The position numbers and the translations under genes were made by a program. Below are positions 16,386-24,674 of a stretch of 64,000 nucleotides of DNA, piece by piece. The notes beneath the pieces were generated by a model, which saw only the letters and a list, made by a program, of their open reading frames with translations, ran no database searches and was not told where the DNA came from. The stretch covers positions 310,001 through 374,000 of the forward strand of contig NZ_JBMSDV010000001.1 in NCBI RefSeq assembly GCF_049445855.1. The letters are read 5' to 3'. Each line of letters starts with the position of its first letter. Within the stretch, counting starts at the first letter, position 1. Origin of the DNA: JAGOCV01 sp049445855 (GTDB lineage Bacteria > Pseudomonadota > Gammaproteobacteria > Burkholderiales > Burkholderiaceae_C).

Positions 16386-17362
16386 ACAAACGCAACTTCA
16401 TCCTGCGTGCCGGCGCCGCTGCAGCCATTGCCTGCGCCATGGGTACCGGCAGCATCGCATCGGCGCAGTCCTGGCCGAACAAGCCGGTGCGCATCGTCGT
16501 CCCGTTCGCAGCAGGCGGCCCGGCCGACATCGTCGCGCGCGAAGTGGCGCAGAAGCTCACCAACCAGCTGGGTCAGAGCTTCGTGGTCGAGAACGCGGGC
16601 GGTGGGCACGGCATTCCCGCCATGAACACGGTGTCGCGCGGCCCCGCCGACGGCCACGTGCTGCTGATGGCCGCGTCAGGCAACGTGACCATCCAGCCGA
16701 TCACCATGAAGGCCAGCGCCGATGCGCTCGCCACGCTCGAGCCGGTCGGCCAGGTCGCCACCAGCCCGCACGTGCTGGTGGTCACCAGCAAGTTGCCCGT
16801 GAAGTCGGTCAAGGAACTCGTGGACTATGCGAAGGCCAACCCGGGCAAGGTGAACTTCGGCTCGGCCGGCACCGGCGGCCTGGCGCACCTGGGCATGGAA
16901 CTCTTCAAGTACCAGGGCAAGGTGGACGTGGTGCACGTGCCGTACAAGGGCACGTCGCAGGTGATGGTGGACATCAGCTCGGGCCAGGTGCAGGCGCTCT
17001 TCTCGAGCATGCCGTCGCTCAAGCCGCTGGTGGACAAGGGCAGCATCCGCGTGATCGGCCTCACTGCGCCGAGCGACGGTGCCGACACCGCCGGTGTGCC
17101 GCTGATCTCGGCCACGGTGCCCGGCGTGGAATACACCACCTGGTATGCCTTCTTCGCGCCCAAGGGCACGCCGGCCGCGGTGGCGAATCGCCTGAATGAA
17201 GAGATGAAGAAAGTCGCCGCCGACCCGGTGCTGCGCAAGAAGCTGTCGGATCAGGGCGTGGACCTGCAGGCCAGCAGCGCGGCGGAACTCCAGGCCCTGA
17301 TGAAGCGCGACACCGACAAGTGGGCGAAACTGATCAAGGAAGCGAAGATCGAGATCGAGTGA
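16382..17362 (+). CDS. Bug-family periplasmic substrate-binding protein (TctC-like)
   Basis: 326 residues. The N-terminal signal peptide (RNFILRAGAAAAIACAMG, cleavage after IASA) has only a single arginine, so Sec export is more likely than Tat. The mature start WPNKPVRIVVPFAAGGPADIVARE is the Bug signature; FGSAGTGGLAHLGMELF and VVHVPYKGTSQVMVDISSGQV are the other two conserved blocks. Bug proteins bind carboxylates such as citrate, terephthalate, nicotinate or glutarate, often at a carboxylate-water motif. It is coupled to an MFS carrier rather than TctAB, so it may feed the distant tctBA pair or act as a sensor. Ends flush with the convergent aroQ stop. Confidence 0.95.
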   Translation: MNKRNFILRAGAAAAIACAMGTGSIASAQSWPNKPVRIVVPFAAGGPADIVAREVAQKLTNQLGQSFVVENAGGGHGIPAMNTVSRGPADGHVLLMAASGNVTIQPITMKASADALATLEPVGQVATSPHVLVVTSKLPVKSVKELVDYAKANPGKVNFGSAGTGGLAHLGMELFKYQGKVDVVHVPYKGTSQVMVDISSGQVQALFSSMPSLKPLVDKGSIRVIGLTAPSDGADTAGVPLISATVPGVEYTTWYAFFAPKGTPAAVANRLNEEMKKVAADPVLRKKLSDQGVDLQASSAAELQALMKRDTDKWAKLIKEAKIEIE

Positions 17363-17815
17363 TCAGCCGGCCGTGAGGGCTGCCAGACCCGCGATGGCCA
17401 GCGGGTAGCCCGACACGCCGAAGCCGCACATCACGGCTTTGGCGACGGGCGAGATGTACGAGTGATGGCGGAACGCCTCGCGCGCGTGCACGTTGGAGAT
17501 GTGAAGTTCGATCACCGTCACGGCAGCGCCCTTGATGGCGTCGTGCAGCGCGATGGAGGTGTGCGTGTACGCGCCCGCGTTCAGGATCACACCGGCCAGC
17601 GTGCCCGCCGCCTGCGCCTTGCCGGCTTCGTGGATCCAGTCCACCAGCGCGCCCTCGTGGCTGGTCTGGCGGAAGTCCAGCTTCAGCCCGTGCGCCGCGC
17701 ACGCATCGGCGCAGAGCTTCTCGACGTCGGCCAGCGTATGCGCGCCATAGACGGCAGGCTCGCGCGTGCCGAGCAGGTTGAGGTTGGGACCGTTGAGGAC
17801 AAGCGCGGTTTTCAT
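17363..17815 (-). CDS. aroQ: Type II 3-dehydroquinate dehydratase
   Basis: 150 residues from MKTALVLNGPNLNLLG, the standard start for AroQ; an ATG three codons upstream is possible. It dehydrates 3-dehydroquinate to 3-dehydroshikimate, third step of the shikimate pathway. Family signatures: GPNLNLLGTREPAVYG with the catalytic tyrosine, LNAGAYTHTSIALHDAI, and ELHISNVHAREAFRHHS with the catalytic histidine and the substrate-binding SN-H. The gene is alone; aroC lies 4.4 kb away on the same strand. Stop abuts the Bug gene stop with no gap and no intrinsic terminator is visible there. Confidence 0.97.
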   Translation of the reverse strand: MKTALVLNGPNLNLLGTREPAVYGAHTLADVEKLCADACAAHGLKLDFRQTSHEGALVDWIHEAGKAQAAGTLAGVILNAGAYTHTSIALHDAIKGAAVTVIELHISNVHAREAFRHHSYISPVAKAVMCGFGVSGYPLAIAGLAALTAG

Positions 17816-17886
17816 GCGGGGCATTCTAGTGGAGGGGTTGGCGTGAAGCACTTACGATGCATGCTGGCCACCCGAGGACTTACCCG

Positions 17887-18951
17887 ATGAGAGGCAACAC
17901 GGCACCGCGCGCCATTGCGTGCACCGCAAGGACGCTGATCACCCATGGCGTACTGGCCCTGGCCTGCGCGCAAGGTGCGATGGCGCAGGAGCGGCAACTG
18001 CAGACACCCGGCCCCGCCGGGCCACTCGGCGGCACGCTGCGCATGGCACAGGTGCCCGAAGCCCCGGTGCCGACCAATGTTTCCGCCGCAGTCGCGGCGA
18101 CCTTGGCGCCGCAGCCCGCACCGGCCGTGCTCATCATCCCCGGTTCCGGCCCCACCGATCGCGACGGCAACAGCCCGGCTGGCATCCGCGCATCCACCTA
18201 CCGCCTGCTGGCCGAGGCGCTGGCGCAGCAGAACATCAGCAGTCTGCGCATCGACAAGCGCGGGCTGTTCGGCAGCAGCGCCGCAGTGGCCGACCCCAAT
18301 GCCGTCACCATCGCCGACTACGCGACCGACGTGCGCAACTGGATCGCCCCGCTGCGCGAAGCCACGGCGGCACCGTGCATCTGGCTGCTCGGCCACAGCG
18401 AAGGCGGTGTCGTCGCACTGGCCGCCGGACAGGGGCTGCCGCCAGACATCTGCGGCCTGATCCTCGTCGCTACGCCGGGCCGGCCGCTGGGTCAGGTGTT
18501 GCGCGAGCAGTTCCGCACCAACCCCGCGAATGCACCGCTGCTCGACCAGGCACTGGCCGCCATCGACGCCCTCGAAGCGGGCCGACGCGTGGACACCGGT
18601 GCGATGCATCCGGCCCTCGCATCGATCTTCCACCCATCGGTGCAGGGCTACCTCATGAACACCTTCCCGCTCGATCCGGCCGTTCTGATCGCGGGCACGC
18701 GGCTGCCCGTGCTCATCCTGCAGGGCGAACGCGATATCCAGGTCAGCGTCACCGATGCGCAGCGGCTGCAGCAAGCGCAGCAACGCGCGAAGCTGGTGTT
18801 CCTGCCCAGCGCCAACCACGTGCTCAAGCAGGTGACCAGCGACGACCGCAATGCGAACATGTCCACCTATGTGGTGACGGATCTGCCGTTGGCCGGTGGT
18901 GTCGTGCGCGCGATCACGGAGTTCATCGAGGCGAATACGCCGCGGCGCTAG
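17887..18951 (+). CDS. Secreted alpha/beta hydrolase (S33-like)
   Basis: 354 residues from ATG 17887, which has GAGG ten bases upstream; an ATG at 17857 is possible. A signal peptide (TLITHGVLALACAQGAMAQ, cleavage at AMA-Q) sends it to the periplasm. PAVLIIPGSGPTDRDGN is the oxyanion segment seen in periplasmic hydrolases of the YqiA/YtxM-like group, and the nucleophile serine lies in WLLGHSEGGVVAL; LQGERDIQVSV and PSANHVLKQV carry the probable aspartate and histidine. Such proteins often act on acyl esters or peptides; substrate unknown. A short region (about 50-70) after the signal peptide is Pro/Val/Ala-rich. Convergent with the aldo/keto reductase. Confidence 0.82.
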   Translation: MRGNTAPRAIACTARTLITHGVLALACAQGAMAQERQLQTPGPAGPLGGTLRMAQVPEAPVPTNVSAAVAATLAPQPAPAVLIIPGSGPTDRDGNSPAGIRASTYRLLAEALAQQNISSLRIDKRGLFGSSAAVADPNAVTIADYATDVRNWIAPLREATAAPCIWLLGHSEGGVVALAAGQGLPPDICGLILVATPGRPLGQVLREQFRTNPANAPLLDQALAAIDALEAGRRVDTGAMHPALASIFHPSVQGYLMNTFPLDPAVLIAGTRLPVLILQGERDIQVSVTDAQRLQQAQQRAKLVFLPSANHVLKQVTSDDRNANMSTYVVTDLPLAGGVVRAITEFIEANTPRR

Positions 18952-18999
18952 CGCGGTTGCCCGCACACGCACCAAGGACTGACGAAGGCCCGGACTGCC

Positions 19000-20025
19000 T
19001 CAGACGTGCCCCAGCACCGGATGCGGCTCGTACGCCGCTTCCAGCCTCTCCATCTCCGCCGGCGTGATGCTCACCTCCATCGCCGCAGCCGCCTGATCGA
19101 GTTGCCAGGTCTTGCTCGCGCCGACGATGGGCGCGGTGACGCCCTTGTGCATCAGCCACGCATACGCCAGCGTGGCATTGCCCACGCCCTTCTTCGCCGC
19201 AAGCTTCGTGAGAGCGTCCACCACCTTGAAGTCGCCCTTGCGGTAGTAGTAGCTCTGCGCAATGTCGTCGGTGCGGGCACGGCTGGTTTCTCCGCTGTCC
19301 TTGTCGCCAGTCTTGCGATTGCCTGCGAGGAAGCCGCGCGCCAGCGGACTCCACGGCAGCAGCGCGACGCCCTGATCCTTGCACTGCGGGATCATCTCGC
19401 GCTCTTCCTCGCGGTAGACGAGGTTGTAGTGGTTCTGCATGCTCACGAATTTCGTGTGGCCGCGCGCGGCCGCGATGTGCTGCGCCTTGGCGAACTGCCA
19501 CGCGAACATGCTGGACGCGCCGATGTAGCGCACCTTTCCGGACTTCACGATGTCGTGCAGCGCCTCCATGATTTCCTCGATCGGCGTGCCGTGGTCGAGG
19601 CGGTGGATCTGGTAGAGATCGATGTAATCAGTGCCCAGGCGCTCGAGGCTCGCGTCCACCGCGTGGAACAGGCGCTTGCGCGAGAGCCCGTCCATGTTGG
19701 GCTTGCGGTCGGGCTTGGCCGCCGAGCTCGCGCCGCCCTTGAAGCCGAGTTCCACCGGGTAGTACACCTTGGTGGCGATGACCACCTCTTCCCGCCGGCA
19801 GAACTCGCGCACGAACTTGCCGGTGAGCACTTCGGATTCACCTGCCGAATACATGTCGGCGGTGTCGAAGAAGTTGATGCCCAGCTCCACTGCGTGCTTG
19901 ACCACCGGGCGAGACGCGGCCTCCTCCATCACCCACGGGCGCCACTGCGGCGTGCCGTAGGTCATCATGCCCAGACAGATGCGTGAAACGGTGAGGCCGG
20001 TGTGGCCGAGCTTGGTGTACTGCAT
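19000..20025 (-). CDS. Aldo/keto reductase
   Basis: 341 residues from MQYTKLGHTG, preceded by GAGGAG; a longer open frame upstream lacks similarity. The NADPH-dependent AKR fold is complete: FDTADMYSAGESE carries the catalytic Asp and Tyr, VVIATKVYYP the Lys, and DLYQIHRLDHGTPIEE the His. IGASSMFAWQFAKAQ and the late MHKGVTAPIVGASKTWQ segment bind cofactor. Closest in style to the YajO/Tas group that reduces aldehydes and ketones; physiological substrate not predictable. Its promoter region, shared with the divergent EamA gene, contains a 12-bp tandem repeat. Confidence 0.95.
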   Translation of the reverse strand: MQYTKLGHTGLTVSRICLGMMTYGTPQWRPWVMEEAASRPVVKHAVELGINFFDTADMYSAGESEVLTGKFVREFCRREEVVIATKVYYPVELGFKGGASSAAKPDRKPNMDGLSRKRLFHAVDASLERLGTDYIDLYQIHRLDHGTPIEEIMEALHDIVKSGKVRYIGASSMFAWQFAKAQHIAAARGHTKFVSMQNHYNLVYREEEREMIPQCKDQGVALLPWSPLARGFLAGNRKTGDKDSGETSRARTDDIAQSYYYRKGDFKVVDALTKLAAKKGVGNATLAYAWLMHKGVTAPIVGASKTWQLDQAAAAMEVSITPAEMERLEAAYEPHPVLGHV

Positions 20026-20040
20026 GCGTTCTGACTCCTC

Positions 20041-20076
20041 GTTGTGGTCGCCGTTGTGGTCGCCGTTGTCGTGGCC
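20041..20076. repeat. 12-bp tandem repeat in divergent promoter region
   Basis: GTTGTGGTCGCC at 20041-20052 is repeated exactly at 20053-20064 and a third, degenerate copy (GTTGTCGTGGCC) ends at 20076. The array sits just upstream of the aldo/keto reductase ribosome binding site, between that gene and the divergent EamA gene. Copy number could vary by slippage and change the 5' leader length; this is inference. Confidence 0.8.
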
Positions 20077-20141
20077 GGCTGGCGGTGAATGGCTGAGCGT
20101 ACGGCAGAAATCCCGGGCTTGCACGACAATGCCGTGCCTGC

Positions 20142-21026
20142 ATGAAAACCCGTCACTTCGCCCAACTGGTCGCGATGTCCGCCCTGTGGGGCGCATCCTT
20201 TCCCTTCATCCGCGTTGCAAGCCCCGCCCTCGGCCCGTGGGGCGTGGCGGGCATCCGCTGCCTGCTGGCCGCCATCGTGCTCGGCCTGCTGATGCGCTGG
20301 CTCGGCCAGCGCTGGCCGGCTCGCTCGGCCTGGGCGTCGCTCACGCGCCTGGCCATTTTCACGCTGGTGATTCCCTTCCTGCTGTTCAACTGGGCGTCCC
20401 TCTCGCTGCCGGCCGGCTACTCGGCCGTGCTGAACGCCACGATGCCGCTCTTCGGCGCCATCTTCGCGGCCATGCTGGGCGAGGAGAAGCTCACCCTGCG
20501 CCGCGTGATCGGCTGCGCCATCGGCTTCGCCGGCGTGGCCTTGCTGGTGCAGCTCGGCCCCGTGGAAACCAGCGCACGCGTCGTGTTGGCCGCCGTGGCC
20601 TGCACCGTGGCCGCAGCCAGCTATGGCCTGGGTTCGGTGATGATGAAACGCGCCACGCGCGATCACGAGCCCCTGACCGCCTCGGCCACCGTGCACGTGG
20701 CAGCGGCCGCCTTGCTGGCCATCCCCACCATGGCGACCGTGCCGTCGATGCAGTTCAGCATTCCTGCTGCAGTGTCGATGCTGGTGCTGGGCACGATCAC
20801 CTCGGGCTTCATGTACTGGATCAGCATGCGGCTGCTGCGCGAGATCCCGCCGAGCGCGGCCAACTCCGCGGCATTCATGATTCCGTTCTTCGGCGTGACC
20901 TGGGGCAACCTGTTCCTGGGCGAGCCAGTGACGCCGGGCATGCTGCCCGGTTGCGCGCTGGTGCTGATCGCCACGGCGCTGATCACCGGATTCAACCCGT
21001 TCAGGGGCGCGCCGCCGGAACCCTGA
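20142..21026 (+). CDS. EamA/DMT-family transporter
   Basis: 294 residues with ten hydrophobic segments in two EamA repeats (about 5-135 and 148-285). MSALWGASFPFIRVASPALGP is the typical first helix, and YWISMRLLREIPPSAANSAA in the second repeat with FGVTWGNLFLGEPVTPGML matches RhaT/YdcZ-like drug-metabolite carriers. These export amino acids or small metabolites through the inner membrane. No neighbouring regulator indicates substrate. Confidence 0.93.
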   Translation: MKTRHFAQLVAMSALWGASFPFIRVASPALGPWGVAGIRCLLAAIVLGLLMRWLGQRWPARSAWASLTRLAIFTLVIPFLLFNWASLSLPAGYSAVLNATMPLFGAIFAAMLGEEKLTLRRVIGCAIGFAGVALLVQLGPVETSARVVLAAVACTVAAASYGLGSVMMKRATRDHEPLTASATVHVAAAALLAIPTMATVPSMQFSIPAAVSMLVLGTITSGFMYWISMRLLREIPPSAANSAAFMIPFFGVTWGNLFLGEPVTPGMLPGCALVLIATALITGFNPFRGAPPEP

Positions 21027-21051
21027 GCGCAGGAACCCAGAGCGCCGCCCC

Positions 21052-22233
21052 TCAAGCCTCCGGGTGCTCGACCTTGAACACCTGCCACGCGCAGGCCGTT
21101 GCCACCATACCGAGCCCGGCCGCCGCGACGAACAGCACGTCGAAGCCCCACTGCGACGCGATCGCGCCGCCGGCCAGCACCCCCGCCACGCCGCCAAAGC
21201 CATAGCCGATGACGGTGAAGAGCGCCTGCCCACGACCGCGCAGGCGATCGGGGAAGTAGTGCGACACGAGCGCAATGCACACCGTGTGGTGCGTGGCGAA
21301 GGTGAAGGCATGCAGCAGCTGTGCGAGCAGGACCGCCATGAGCACATCGCCCAGCAGACCGGTGGTCGCCATGCGCAGCGCCGTCAATGCACCGCAGACG
21401 ACGAGCCAGCGCGTCATCGGCAGCTTGCCGATCAGCCGTCCCTGCAGGAAGAACCAGCCGATCTCCACCACCACCGACACGGCCCAGAGCGCGCCGATCA
21501 TGCCCTTGCTGTAGCCCAGCGAGTCGAGGTAGAGCGAGAGGAAGGCATACACCGCGAAGTGCGCCATGACGTGGAACAGCAGCGAGGCGAAGAACCAGCG
21601 CACCGCCGGCTTGCGCAGCACCGGCATCACGGGTTCGTCCGCCGTCTTGTGGTGGACCGCTGTTTCGCGCACGTCGGGCAGGCGCATCGTGGCCACCAGC
21701 ACCAGCAGCAACGTGATGCCGGCCCACGCGGGGAAGTGGCCCATGCCGAAGTACTGGAACCAGCCGCCGGCAAGGAACACCGTCAGCAGGAAACCCGCCG
21801 ACCCCCAGAGGCGGATGCGCCCGTAGCGGCCCCAGTCGCCCGCCACCAGATGCGCCATGGCGGCTTCGGTGAGCGACATCATCGAACTCGTGTGGATGAA
21901 CACGACCAGCAGCACGAAGCCCAACCACCAGCCGCCACCGGAAATCCACAAGCCGAGCGAACCCACCATCGCGACGGCCGCGCTGTAGCGCAGCAGGCGC
22001 ACGCGCTCGCCCGTGCGGTCGCTGATGGCGCCCCAGATGTAGGGCGCGAAGACGCGCGTGAACGACTGCACCGACGTGAGCAGGCTGATCACGAAGATCG
22101 GCAGGCCCAGCTCTTTCAGCCAGAGCGGCAGGTAGGGATTGAAGAACCCGATGTGCGCGAAGTAGCTCGCCGACAGGAACGCGAACGGCACGAGCTGGCG
22201 GCTTTGCGCCGCCGCTATCGGGGCCGGCGGCAT
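21052..22233 (-). CDS. MFS transporter, HcaT/3-phenylpropionate-permease-like
   Basis: 393 residues from MPPAPIAAAQ; this ATG shares one base with the aroC stop (TGATG), so translation is coupled to aroC. Twelve membrane segments. The MFS_1_like signature is clear: FFNPYLPLWLKELGL in helix 1, APYIWGAISDRTGERVRLLR for motif A, and GRYGRIRLWGSAGFL. E. coli HcaT takes up 3-phenylpropionate, but this family also includes nucleoside and sugar carriers, so the substrate stays open. Why a carrier is coupled to chorismate synthase is unexplained; aromatic acid uptake would be a plausible link. Confidence 0.88.
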   Translation of the reverse strand: MPPAPIAAAQSRQLVPFAFLSASYFAHIGFFNPYLPLWLKELGLPIFVISLLTSVQSFTRVFAPYIWGAISDRTGERVRLLRYSAAVAMVGSLGLWISGGGWWLGFVLLVVFIHTSSMMSLTEAAMAHLVAGDWGRYGRIRLWGSAGFLLTVFLAGGWFQYFGMGHFPAWAGITLLLVLVATMRLPDVRETAVHHKTADEPVMPVLRKPAVRWFFASLLFHVMAHFAVYAFLSLYLDSLGYSKGMIGALWAVSVVVEIGWFFLQGRLIGKLPMTRWLVVCGALTALRMATTGLLGDVLMAVLLAQLLHAFTFATHHTVCIALVSHYFPDRLRGRGQALFTVIGYGFGGVAGVLAGGAIASQWGFDVLFVAAAGLGMVATACAWQVFKVEHPEA

Positions 22234-23327
22234 CAGAGGAACGACGCCTTGATGGGCAAGACTTCGGGCTTCACGTCGCCGCACTGCGCGCGGTTGCGGA
22301 GCATGTGGTCCATCACCACCAGCGCGAGCAGCGCCTCGGCGATCGGCGTGGCACGGATGCCCACGCACGGGTCGTGACGGCCCTTGGTGACAATCTCGGT
22401 GCTGTTGCCCTGCACGTCGATGGTTTCGCGCGGGCTGATGATGGAGCTGGTCGGCTTGATGGCGATGCTCACTTCCAGGTCCTGCCCGGTGCTGATGCCG
22501 CCGAGCACGCCGCCCGCATTGTTGGACTTGAAGCCACCGGGCGAAAGCGAGTCGCCATGCGTGGTGCCGCGTTGCGACACACTCGCAAAGCCGGCACCGA
22601 TCTCCACGCCCTTCACCGCATTCAGGCCCATCATGGCCTTGGCGATGTCGGCATCCAGCCGGTCGTACAGCGGCTCACCCAGGCCGACCGGCATGCCGGT
22701 GGCCGTGACGCGCAGCTTCGCGCCGCACGAGTCGCCGGCCTTGCGCAGTGCGTCCATGTAGTCCTCGAGCTTCGACACGTCGGCCACTGGTGCGAAGAAC
22801 GGGTTGTTGGGCACGTGGTCCCAGCTCTCGAAGGGAATCTCCACTTCGCCCACCTGCGTCATGCAACCGCGGAACGCGATGCCGTGCTGGGCCAGCCATT
22901 TCTTCGCCACCGCGCCTGCCGCCACGGTTGGCGCGGTGAGGCGCGCGGAGGAACGGCCGCCGCCACGCGGGTCGCGCAGGCCGTACTTGTGCATGTAGGT
23001 GTAGTCGGCATGGCCGGGACGGTAGGACTGGGCAATGGCCGAATAGTCCTTGCTGCGCTGGTCGGTGTTGCGGATGAGCAGGCAGATCGGCGTACCTGTG
23101 GTCCTGCCTTCGTACACGCCGGAGAGGATTTCCACCCTGTCGGCCTCGTCGCGCTGGGTGACGTGCCGGCTGGTGCCGGGACGGCGGCGGTCCAGGTCGG
23201 GCTGGATGTCGGCCTCCGACAGTTCCATGCCCGGGGGGCAGCCGTCGATCACGCAGCCAATGGCCGGGCCATGCGATTCACCGAAATTCGTGACCGCGAA
23301 CAGGGTTCCAAGGGTGTTGCCGCTCAT
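22233..23327 (-). CDS. aroC: Chorismate synthase
   Basis: 364 residues, normal length. It converts 5-enolpyruvylshikimate 3-phosphate to chorismate with reduced flavin. Signatures: VTNFGESHGPAIGCVIDG at the N terminus with the catalytic histidine, DLDRRRPGTSRHVTQRDE, SYRPGHADYTYMHKYG, and RGGGRSSARLTAPTVAAGA. The C-terminal GRHDPCVGIRATPIAEALLA is also diagnostic. The reading frame ends in a TGATG junction with the MFS gene. The short divergent gap (23328-23422) to the cupin gene has no clear promoter consensus. Confidence 0.98.
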   Translation of the reverse strand: MSGNTLGTLFAVTNFGESHGPAIGCVIDGCPPGMELSEADIQPDLDRRRPGTSRHVTQRDEADRVEILSGVYEGRTTGTPICLLIRNTDQRSKDYSAIAQSYRPGHADYTYMHKYGLRDPRGGGRSSARLTAPTVAAGAVAKKWLAQHGIAFRGCMTQVGEVEIPFESWDHVPNNPFFAPVADVSKLEDYMDALRKAGDSCGAKLRVTATGMPVGLGEPLYDRLDADIAKAMMGLNAVKGVEIGAGFASVSQRGTTHGDSLSPGGFKSNNAGGVLGGISTGQDLEVSIAIKPTSSIISPRETIDVQGNSTEIVTKGRHDPCVGIRATPIAEALLALVVMDHMLRNRAQCGDVKPEVLPIKASFL

Positions 23328-23422
23328 GGGCCCGGATTATCCCAGAGGGGAGAAAGTGGGAACGGTTCATGCTTTCTGCCGCACTGCAGCATTCCTTATT
23401 TGCTGACAAAGGAGAGCCACCC

Positions 23423-23845
23423 ATGCTGGATAGAACCTCAACAAAGTTTTCGCATGTGAAGCTGACCGACACCGACTACGTGTCAGGCGGACTGCGCGAC
23501 TTCTTCCTCTACCGCGACCTCGGCATCGCCGAAGCCACCCACGGCAAGGTCATCGCGCACCTCGTCAAGGCCAACATGGCACCGGAAGTGGGCACGGGCT
23601 GGCACCGACATGAGGCGGACTTCCAGATCGTGATCATGGTCAAGGGTTGGGCCAGGTTCATGTACGAGGACAAGGAAACCCTGGTCGAAGCCGGCGACGT
23701 GGTGCACCAGCGCCCGGGCATCCGCCACTACCTGTTCGACTATTCGCCCGACATGGAATACCTGGAGATCGTCTCCCCCGCCGACTTCAAGACGGTGGAC
23801 GTCGAGCCGGTCTGCGAAATCCCGGCCCCCACCCCCTGGAAGTAA
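23423..23845 (+). CDS. Cupin-domain protein
   Basis: 140 residues from ATG 23423, which has AAAGGAGA at 23408-23415. A single small cupin barrel: GTGWHRHEADFQIVIMVKG supplies the first motif with two histidines and a Glu, and GDVVHQRPGIRHYLFDYS the second with a further histidine, so a mononuclear metal site is likely. The N terminus (TKFSHVKLTDTDYVSGGLRD) and the C-terminal LEIVSPADFKTVDVEP are shared by a group of hypothetical cupins. Function unknown; it could be a dioxygenase, isomerase or binding protein. Convergent with GST across a palindromic element. Confidence 0.85.
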   Translation: MLDRTSTKFSHVKLTDTDYVSGGLRDFFLYRDLGIAEATHGKVIAHLVKANMAPEVGTGWHRHEADFQIVIMVKGWARFMYEDKETLVEAGDVVHQRPGIRHYLFDYSPDMEYLEIVSPADFKTVDVEPVCEIPAPTPWK

Positions 23846-23854
23846 AAAGCCAGA

Positions 23855-23928
23855 GGCATCGCGGAACCGGCTCCGCCGGGCCGCCGATGCCGCCCCCCTG
23901 GGGGGAGGCGCCAAAGGCGCTTCGGGGG
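23855..23928. repeat. REP-like palindromic intergenic element
   Basis: Three hairpins in a row fill the gap between two convergent genes. First: GGCATCG (23855-23861) pairs with CGATGCC (23885-23891), extended by CGG/CCG around a one-base bulge and capped by CCGGC-TCC-GCCGG. Second: CCCCCC-T-GGGGGG at 23893-23905. Third: GCGCC-AAA-GGCGC at 23908-23920. Similar GC-rich blocks are common between genes in Comamonadaceae genomes as I recall them; copy number here cannot be checked. It may end both transcripts by structure. Confidence 0.7.
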
Positions 23929-23931
23929 AGA

Positions 23932-24591
23932 TCAGAATTCGGCGTCGAGTTCGTCGATCTCGTCGGGCTCCTGCTTTGCGGCAGTCACCCATTCCTGCAT
24001 CGCGGGCAGTTCCATCATGCGCTTGCAGTACGCAGTGCACACCTTGTCCAGCGCCACGTCATAGGTCATGAAGCGCGTCACGACCGGCGCATACATCGCG
24101 TCGGCCATACAGGGCTGCTTGCCGAAGAGGAATGGGCCGCCATAGGTAGCCAGGCACTCCTTCCAGATGGCGATCACGCGATCGATGTCTCCCTGCGCAC
24201 GCGACCACACCTTGAAGCCCGGAAAGCGGGCCTTGATGTTCATGGGCAGCGACGCGCGCATGGCAGAGAAGCCCGAGTGCATCTCGCCGCAGATGGCGCG
24301 GCAGTGCGCGCGCGCCTTGGCATCTGCCGGCAGCAGGCCCGCCTTGGGTTTGACTTCGTTGATGTACTCGCCGATGGCCAGCGTGTCCCACACCTTGATG
24401 CCGTTGTGCTGCAGCGAAGGCACCAGCATCGACGCGGACAGCAGCAGGATTTCGGCCTTCATCGCCGGATCGTCCGGCGGGATGACCTTCTCGGTGAAGT
24501 CGAGCCCCGCCAGCCGGGCCATGAGCCAGCCACGCAATGCCCACGCGCCGTAGTTCTTGCTGCTGATGGTGAGGACGGCTTTGGTGGCCAT
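23932..24591 (-). CDS. Glutathione S-transferase family protein
   Basis: 219 residues from MATKAVLTISSKNYG, preceded by CAGGAGC; an ATG eleven codons earlier is less likely. The N-terminal thioredoxin-like half has ISSKNYGAWALRGWLMARLAG with the usual Ser/Tyr region, LVPSLQHNG with the cis-proline, and DTLAIGEYINE for glutathione gamma-glutamyl binding. The helical C-terminal half includes PFLFGKQPCMADAMYAPVVTRF, the conserved N-capping segment. GSTs conjugate glutathione to electrophiles; substrate not predictable. Divergent from phaZ, with PhaR-type palindromes in the shared region. Confidence 0.92.
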   Translation of the reverse strand: MATKAVLTISSKNYGAWALRGWLMARLAGLDFTEKVIPPDDPAMKAEILLLSASMLVPSLQHNGIKVWDTLAIGEYINEVKPKAGLLPADAKARAHCRAICGEMHSGFSAMRASLPMNIKARFPGFKVWSRAQGDIDRVIAIWKECLATYGGPFLFGKQPCMADAMYAPVVTRFMTYDVALDKVCTAYCKRMMELPAMQEWVTAAKQEPDEIDELDAEF

Positions 24592-24674
24592 GGTGTCGTG
24601 CTCCTGTTGTCCAGCAGTCAGCAAGCCCTGTGCCAGAACGGTGCGCTCCGTTCGTCGGCTGCGTCACATGCGCG

